Origin: an uncultured Hyphomicrobiales bacterium
GTDB taxonomy: Bacteria; Pseudomonadota; Alphaproteobacteria; Rhizobiales; Beijerinckiaceae
Assembly: GCA_903916165.1 (NCBI GenBank)
Contig: CAIWVR010000151.1
Location: 1 to 9,956 of the forward strand
Direction: 5' to 3'
Length of the DNA stretch: 9,956 nucleotides
Shown here: positions 5,306 through 9,956 of the stretch, piece by piece
Layout: each line of letters starts with the position of its first letter
Numbering within the stretch: position 1 is the first letter of the stretch
The notes under the pieces: generated by a model
Told to the model about the DNA's origin: nothing
Seen by the model: only the letters and a program-made list of their open reading frames with translations
Databases searched by the model: none
Made by a program: the position numbers and the translations under genes

Positions 5306-7198
5306 ATGGCCGCTTTCATTGCGCAGAACATGGCTCCGATCATGTTCGCGTCGCTCGTCGTCTTCCTGCTGATCGGATATCCGGTCGCCTTCTCGCTCGC
5401 CGCCTGCGGGCTGCTCTATTTCTTCATCGGCGTCGAACTCGCTCCGCTGTCGTCTGGTTCGATCAACCTTTCCTGGTCGCTGCTCACCGCCCTGCCCGAA
5501 CGCATTTATGGGGTGATGAACAACGAGACCCTGCTCGCCATTCCATTCTTCACCTTCATGGGTCTGATCCTCGAGCGCTCGGGCATGGCGGAAGACCTGC
5601 TGGACACGATCGGGCAATTGTTTGGCCCCGTGCGTGGCGGCCTTGCCTATGCGGTGATCTTCGTCGGTGCCCTGCTGGCGGCAACCACCGGCGTGGTGGC
5701 GGCATCAGTGATCTCGATGGGCCTGATCTCGCTGCCGATCATGCTGCGCTACGGCTATGACCGTCGTCTCGCGTCAGGCGTCATTGCGGCATCCGGCACG
5801 CTGGCGCAGATCATTCCGCCCTCGCTCGTGCTCATCGTCATGGCCGACCAGCTCGGCCGCTCGGTGGGCGACATGTACAAGGGTGCCTTCATTCCGGGGC
5901 TCACCCTGGCGGCCCTTTACGCGGGCTATGTCTTCCTCGTCACCATCGTGAAGCCGGAGATGGCCCCTGCCCTGCCGCTCGAGGCGCGCTCGATCCCCGA
6001 AGATCCAGCCCTTGAGCCGCGCCAGAAATGGCTGACCGGCTTCGCCCTGATCTTTGTCGGGGTGCCGCTGTTCTATCTCATCATCAGCCTCTCGGAATGG
6101 ATCGGTGGCCTCGCGGGCTTCCCGTTCGAAGTGCCCGATACTGCCCAATGGGTCGGTGCCGTCGTCGCCTCGCTGCTGGTGTTCGGGCGTCGCCTGACCG
6201 GCTCGGGCCAACGCGATGACGTGCCGCGCTGGAACACATTCGCGATGATCGGGATTGCGGCGGTGGGAACCGCGCTGCTGAGCAATTGGCTCGATGCGCG
6301 ATTCCCCGACATGCCGACCGACAATGTGCTGATCTGGAGCGCCTTCATCGCAACGGGCCTGCTCTACCTGCTCGCCATGGCGAACCGGAAGAGCAATCTG
6401 GGCCTGATGTCGCGCATGACCGAGCAGGTCATCATCGTGCTCGTGCCGCCGCTGGCGCTGATCTTCCTGGTGCTGGGCACGATCTTCGTGGGCATTGCGA
6501 CGCCGACCGAAGCCGGTGCCATGGGCGCGGCAGGCGGCATTCTGCTGGCGCTGGCAAAGCAGAGGCTCAGCCTGTCCCTGCTGAAACAGGCGATGGACAC
6601 GACCGCGAAGCTCTCGTGTTTCGTGGTTTTCATCCTGATCGGTGCCCGCGTGTTCTCGCTGACCTTCTATGGCGTGAACGGCCACACATGGGTCGAGCAT
6701 CTCTTGACCTCGCTGCCGGGCGGCCAGGTCGGCTTCCTGATCATCGTCAACCTGTTCGTCTTCGTCCTGGCCTTCTTCCTGGACTTCTTCGAACTCGCCT
6801 TCATTGTCATCCCGCTGCTTGGGCCGGCAGCTGAAAAGCTCGGCATCGACCTGATCTGGTTCGGCGTCATCCTTGGCGTGAACATGCAGACCAGCTTCAT
6901 GCATCCACCCTTCGGCTTTGCGCTGTTCTACCTTCGCTCGGTGGCACCAAAACTGCCGTTCAAGGACCGCCTCACCGGCAAGACGCTGGATCCGGTCACG
7001 ACGGGCCAGATCTATATGGGCGCAATCCCCTTCGTGGTGATCCAGTGCATCATGGTGGCGCTGGTGATCATGATTCCGTCGATGGTGATGGTGTACAAGT
7101 CGGGCGAGGTGAAGCTTGACGCCACGCAGGTGCAGGAGCAGTTCGACAGCATTGCCCTGCCACCGGCCAATGAGGCGCCACCGGATTTGAAATTCTAG
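5306..7198 (+). CDS. TRAP transporter large permease subunit (DctM family, long form)
   Basis: This 630-residue polytopic membrane protein is the transport channel of the TRAP system. Family signatures are present in both halves: Ala-Ala-Ser-Gly-Thr-Leu-Ala-Gln-Ile-Ile-Pro-Pro-Ser (161-173), Gly-Ile-Ala-Thr-Pro-Thr-Glu-Ala-Gly-Ala (396-405), and Gly-Val-Asn-Met-Gln-Thr-Ser-Phe-Met-His-Pro-Pro-Phe-Gly (524-537). Usual DctM proteins are about 430 residues; this one has about 150 extra residues between roughly 225 and 375, with added hydrophobic segments near 243-261, 282-294, 312-326 and 341-358 joined by polar loops. Long forms of this kind are known and are often annotated as mannitol/chloroaromatic or 2-oxo-acid type, partnered by TakP-like binding proteins, which fits the neighbour at 7406-8503. 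The final 35 residues (about 596-630) are polar and probably cytoplasmic or periplasmic tail. A terminator follows 26 bases after the stop. Confidence 0.93.
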   Translation: MAAFIAQNMAPIMFASLVVFLLIGYPVAFSLAACGLLYFFIGVELAPLSSGSINLSWSLLTALPERIYGVMNNETLLAIPFFTFMGLILERSGMAEDLLDTIGQLFGPVRGGLAYAVIFVGALLAATTGVVAASVISMGLISLPIMLRYGYDRRLASGVIAASGTLAQIIPPSLVLIVMADQLGRSVGDMYKGAFIPGLTLAALYAGYVFLVTIVKPEMAPALPLEARSIPEDPALEPRQKWLTGFALIFVGVPLFYLIISLSEWIGGLAGFPFEVPDTAQWVGAVVASLLVFGRRLTGSGQRDDVPRWNTFAMIGIAAVGTALLSNWLDARFPDMPTDNVLIWSAFIATGLLYLLAMANRKSNLGLMSRMTEQVIIVLVPPLALIFLVLGTIFVGIATPTEAGAMGAAGGILLALAKQRLSLSLLKQAMDTTAKLSCFVVFILIGARVFSLTFYGVNGHTWVEHLLTSLPGGQVGFLIIVNLFVFVLAFFLDFFELAFIVIPLLGPAAEKLGIDLIWFGVILGVNMQTSFMHPPFGFALFYLRSVAPKLPFKDRLTGKTLDPVTTGQIYMGAIPFVVIQCIMVALVIMIPSMVMVYKSGEVKLDATQVQEQFDSIALPPANEAPPDLKF

Positions 7199-7224
7199 GC
7201 GCGTCCATCCCGCGAAGACAAAGA

Positions 7225-7251
7225 GAGAGCCCGAAAGGCTCTCCCATTTTT
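7225..7251 (+). terminator. Terminator of the dctQ-dctM pair
   Basis: GAGAGCC (7225-7231) pairs perfectly with GGCTCTC (7237-7243) across the loop CGAAA, followed by CCATTTTTG. It lies 26 bases after the large-permease stop. Confidence 0.8.
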
Positions 7252-7273
7252 GTATCGTGCGAAACCTGTGCCC

Positions 7274-7343
7274 CGTCATTGCGGGCGCCGGCGCATCCTG
7301 TCGCAAGATGGATTGCCGCGTCGCTGCGCTCCTGGCAATGACG
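7274..7343. repeat. Dispersed hairpin repeat of the GTCATTGC...GCAATGAC kind
   Basis: The 70-bp element has 9-bp perfect terminal inverted repeats, CGTCATTGC (7274-7282) and GCAATGACG (7335-7343), and an inner block reading TGGATTGCCGCGTCGCTGCG (7310-7329). This is the well-known intergenic repeat of alphaproteobacteria and other groups, whose chance translation gives the Glu-Arg-Ser-Asp-Ala-Ala-Ile peptide often seen in false gene calls. It sits exactly in the gap between the two convergent terminators. Copy number in the genome cannot be seen from here. Confidence 0.8.
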
Positions 7344-7351
7344 AGGCCCAA

Positions 7352-7381
7352 ACAAAAAAGCCCCGGACTCACGTCCGGGGC
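7352..7381 (-). terminator. Terminator of the TakP-type binding-protein gene
   Basis: A perfect 9-bp stem, GCCCCGGAC (7360-7368) with GTCCGGGGC (7373-7381), loop of four. Read leftward it is followed by TTTTTTGTTT (plus-strand AAACAAAAAA at 7350-7359), a classic intrinsic terminator 25 bases after the stop codon. Confidence 0.9.
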
Positions 7382-7405
7382 CTCTCCAACTCAACAATCC
7401 TGCAC

Positions 7406-8557
<1,152 letters not shown>

Positions 8558-8578
8558 TTATCAAGCCTGTTCGTGCGA

Positions 8579-8588
8579 TTGCGCGCAA
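8579..8588. promoter_or_regulatory. Candidate operator palindrome between divergent genes
   Basis: TTGCGCGCAA is a perfect 10-bp palindrome 76 bases upstream of the TakP-type start codon and about 270 bases upstream of the dehydrogenase start. Its position suits an operator for the transporter gene. No regulator gene is present in the window, so this is a guess from symmetry and place only. Confidence 0.3.
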
Positions 8589-8861
8589 CGGAAATAACAC
8601 CCTTGAAAACACTCAATCCATGCGCCTTTAGTTCATAGACAAACTTTAATTATTGCAGCGCAGCAAAGAACCGGACATTCGGCCACAGGGGCTTGTCGCA
8701 GCCAGTGACGCCCAAGCCTGCAATTGGGGCTCTCAGACGACGATCCAACCAGGGCTTCAACCCTTCGTGAACCGCGCCCTTGCGCGCATGGCCGACCAAG
8801 ACGACCTTGAAGCCAGCGCCCGTCCATGCGACGCAGATGCTTTCATGCAAGGAGCCTGATA

Positions 8862-9728
8862 ATGGCGAAAGTTTCCTTCATCGGTCTTGGTGTCATGGGT
8901 TTTCCAATGGCGGGCCACCTCGCCGCCAAAGGCCATGAAATCTGCGTCTACAACCGCACCGGCCTCAAGGCCGATGCCTTCGTTGCCCAACACGGCGGAC
9001 GCGCCGCGCTGAGTCCGGCGGAGGCCGCCAGGGGTGCCGAGATCGTCTTCGCCTGCGTCGGCAATGACGAGGACCTGCGCGCCGTGACAACCGGACCCGA
9101 TGGCGCATTCGCGACCATGAGCAAGGGCGCGATCTTCGTCGATCACACTACGGCATCCGCCGATGTCGCGCGTGAACTGCATGGCAAGGCGGCTGTGCTT
9201 GGCGTGTCCTTCATCGACGCCCCCGTGTCAGGCGGCCAGGCTGGTGCCGAGAATGGCCTGCTCACCGTCATGTGCGGCGGCGATGACGCACCCTATGCCG
9301 TGGCCGAGCCAGTGATTGCAGCCTTTGCCCGCGCCTGCCGCCTGATGGGTCCCTCCGGCGCCGGACAGCTGACCAAGATGGTCAACCAGATCTGCATCGC
9401 AGGCCTCGTCGAAGCTCTCTCCGAGGGATTGCACTTCGCACAGAAGGCCGGTCTCGATCCCGATGCCGTCGTTGAGGTGATCTCAAAAGGCGCGGCCCAG
9501 TCGTGGCAGATGGAAAACCGCAGCGCCACGATGGCGGCGGGCAAGTTCGACTTCGGCTTTGCCGTGGACTGGATGCGCAAGGACCTCGGCATCTGCCTCA
9601 CTGAGGCGCGCCGCAACGGTGCCCATCTCCCGGTCACCGCTCTGGTCGACCAGTTCTATTCCGAAGTGCAGAAGATGGGCGGTGCCCGTTGGGACACGTC
9701 GAGCCTGATCAAACGCCTGAATGGCTGA
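8862..9728 (+). CDS. 3-hydroxyisobutyrate dehydrogenase-family oxidoreductase
   Basis: This 288-residue NAD(P)-dependent enzyme belongs to the beta-hydroxyacid dehydrogenase family (3-hydroxyisobutyrate dehydrogenase, tartronate semialdehyde reductase, YkwC-like). The N-terminal Rossmann motif is Gly8-Leu-Gly10-Val-Met-Gly13. Asn-Arg-Thr right after strand 2 (about 30-32) is typical of members favouring NADP, an inference. The substrate-binding signature Asp119-Ala-Pro-Val-Ser-Gly-Gly125 and the catalytic lysine Lys172 with Asn175 are intact. The C-terminal helical domain includes Gly-Phe-Ala-Val-Asp-Trp-Met-Arg-Lys-Asp (about 228-237), where the lysine-aspartate pair is a conserved family feature. 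Length is normal. AAGGAG at 8849-8854 stands seven bases before the ATG at 8862, so the longer frame from 8826 is rejected. It is divergent from the TakP-type receptor gene, so it may act on what that transporter imports. Which hydroxyacid it uses cannot be decided from sequence. Confidence 0.92.
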   Translation: MAKVSFIGLGVMGFPMAGHLAAKGHEICVYNRTGLKADAFVAQHGGRAALSPAEAARGAEIVFACVGNDEDLRAVTTGPDGAFATMSKGAIFVDHTTASADVARELHGKAAVLGVSFIDAPVSGGQAGAENGLLTVMCGGDDAPYAVAEPVIAAFARACRLMGPSGAGQLTKMVNQICIAGLVEALSEGLHFAQKAGLDPDAVVEVISKGAAQSWQMENRSATMAAGKFDFGFAVDWMRKDLGICLTEARRNGAHLPVTALVDQFYSEVQKMGGARWDTSSLIKRLNG

Positions 9729-9736
9729 ACGGCTGA

Positions 9737-9761
9737 CCGGCGCGGGATAAACCCGCGCCGG
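9737..9761. terminator. Hairpin between two converging genes
   Basis: CCGGCGCGGG (9737-9746) pairs perfectly over 10 bp with CCCGCGCCGG (9752-9761), loop ATAAA. It lies 8 bases after the dehydrogenase stop and 8 bases beyond the stop of the leftward glutamine-rich gene. There is no T tract on either side, so it is probably a shared barrier between convergent transcripts rather than a textbook terminator. Confidence 0.6.
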
Positions 9762-9769
9762 CATGGTCG

Positions 9770-9956
9770 TCAGCGGCATTCCGGCTTGCCAGGCACACCG
9801 CAATCCGTGCGCTTGGGTCGTTGCTGCTGTTGCTGTTGTTGCTGCTGTTGCGCACGCTGCTGCTGTTGTTGCTGCTGCTGCTGAGCACGCTGCTGTTGCT
9901 GCTGCTGTTGCTGCTGGGCACGTTGCTGCTGCATCTGTTGCTGCTGTTGCTGCTGG
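9770..9956 (-). CDS. Glutamine-rich repeat protein (C-terminal fragment)
   Basis: A minus-strand frame open from the window edge to a TGA at 9772-9770 encodes about 61 residues. Read towards the C-terminus it is Gln7-Met-Gln3-Arg-Ala, then Gln9-Arg-Ala twice, then Gln10-Arg-Pro, and it closes with a basic, Cys-containing tail of about 14 residues (Lys-Arg-Thr-Asp-Cys to Glu-Cys-Arg). The Gln9-Arg-Ala unit gives an 11-residue, 33-base period. Codons mix CAG and CAA, and Arg is CGT at each repeat while Ala varies (GCC, GCT, GCG). This frame is chosen over the two alternatives (serine/asparagine or alanine/threonine-like runs) because it gives a clean stop, an ordinary non-repeat tail and a regular Arg-Ala spacing. 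The N-terminus is outside the window, so no function is known. The long glutamine array suggests a coiled-coil or disordered region; the two cysteines near the end could form a disulfide if the protein is exported. It is convergent with the dehydrogenase gene. Confidence 0.7.
   Translation of the reverse strand, partial: QQQQQQQMQQQRAQQQQQQQQQRAQQQQQQQQQRAQQQQQQQQQQRPKRTDCGVPGKPECR
9821..9956. repeat. CAG/CAA trinucleotide array with 33-base higher-order repeat
   Basis: From 9821 to the window edge nearly every triplet on the plus strand is CTG or TTG. It is broken at 33-base intervals by NNCACG blocks (CGCACG at 9851, AGCACG at 9884, GGCACG at 9917) and once by CAT at 9932. The array continues past the window. 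Confidence 0.9.

Noticed and set aside
5774..7372. Leftward 532-codon open frame opposite the large TRAP permease
   Set aside because: It is a highly charged shadow of a membrane protein gene and begins inside the dispersed repeat, whose chance peptide it carries.
8650..8850. Short open frames on both strands in the divergent gap
   Set aside because: They overlap each other and neither has a recognisable domain or ribosome binding site; the rightward one stops just before the dehydrogenase start but could be chance.
9709..9921. Leftward frame of serine and asparagine runs (AGC/AAC) in the repeat
   Set aside because: It is the same triplet array read one base off; the glutamine frame gives regular Arg-Ala spacing and an ordinary tail and stop.

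Overview
This window looks like ordinary chromosome from an alphaproteobacterium, probably of the order Hyphomicrobiales (Rhizobiales). The genes are GC-rich (a hand count gives 37 to 40 G+C per 60 bases inside moaA). The MoaA, L,D-transpeptidase and TakP-type TRAP proteins have an alphaproteobacterial look, and the gap at 7252-7351 holds a hairpin repeat of a kind common in that class. The taxonomic call is an inference from protein and repeat character, not from a marker gene.

Layout, left to right. Bases 1-261 hold the C-terminal end of an ornithine cyclodeaminase/mu-crystallin family protein, followed by a terminator hairpin and about 250 bases with several hairpins and a 13-bp triple tandem repeat. 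A leftward SAM-dependent methyltransferase (514-1311), visibly poorer in G+C than its neighbours, is followed by an AT-rich gap and a leftward tRNA-Val(CAC) with its own promoter. A secreted YkuD-type L,D-transpeptidase (1881-2471) ends in a strong terminator. Next comes a two-gene unit: moaA (molybdenum cofactor step 1) with a DMT/EamA exporter-like permease 7 bases behind it.

The right half is a tripartite TRAP transporter plus a dehydrogenase. The small (DctQ) and large (DctM, long form of 630 aa) membrane subunits form a rightward pair (4732-7198). The periplasmic binding protein, a close TakP relative with a Tat signal, is encoded on the opposite strand and converges on the pair (7406-8503). 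Each transcript has its own terminator, and a dispersed hairpin repeat sits between the two. Divergent from the binding-protein gene is a 3-hydroxyisobutyrate dehydrogenase-family oxidoreductase (8862-9728). A working inference is that the transporter brings in a 2-oxo acid or related small carboxylate.

The right edge (9770-9956, minus strand) is the C-terminus of a protein made almost wholly of glutamine runs, with Arg-Ala dipeptides every 11 residues. It is easy to miss because it runs off the window. No CRISPR array, insertion sequence, phage gene or clear defence system was seen. The most unusual items are the polyglutamine repeat protein, the low-GC methyltransferase beside the 3' end of a tRNA gene, and the convergent TRAP arrangement.
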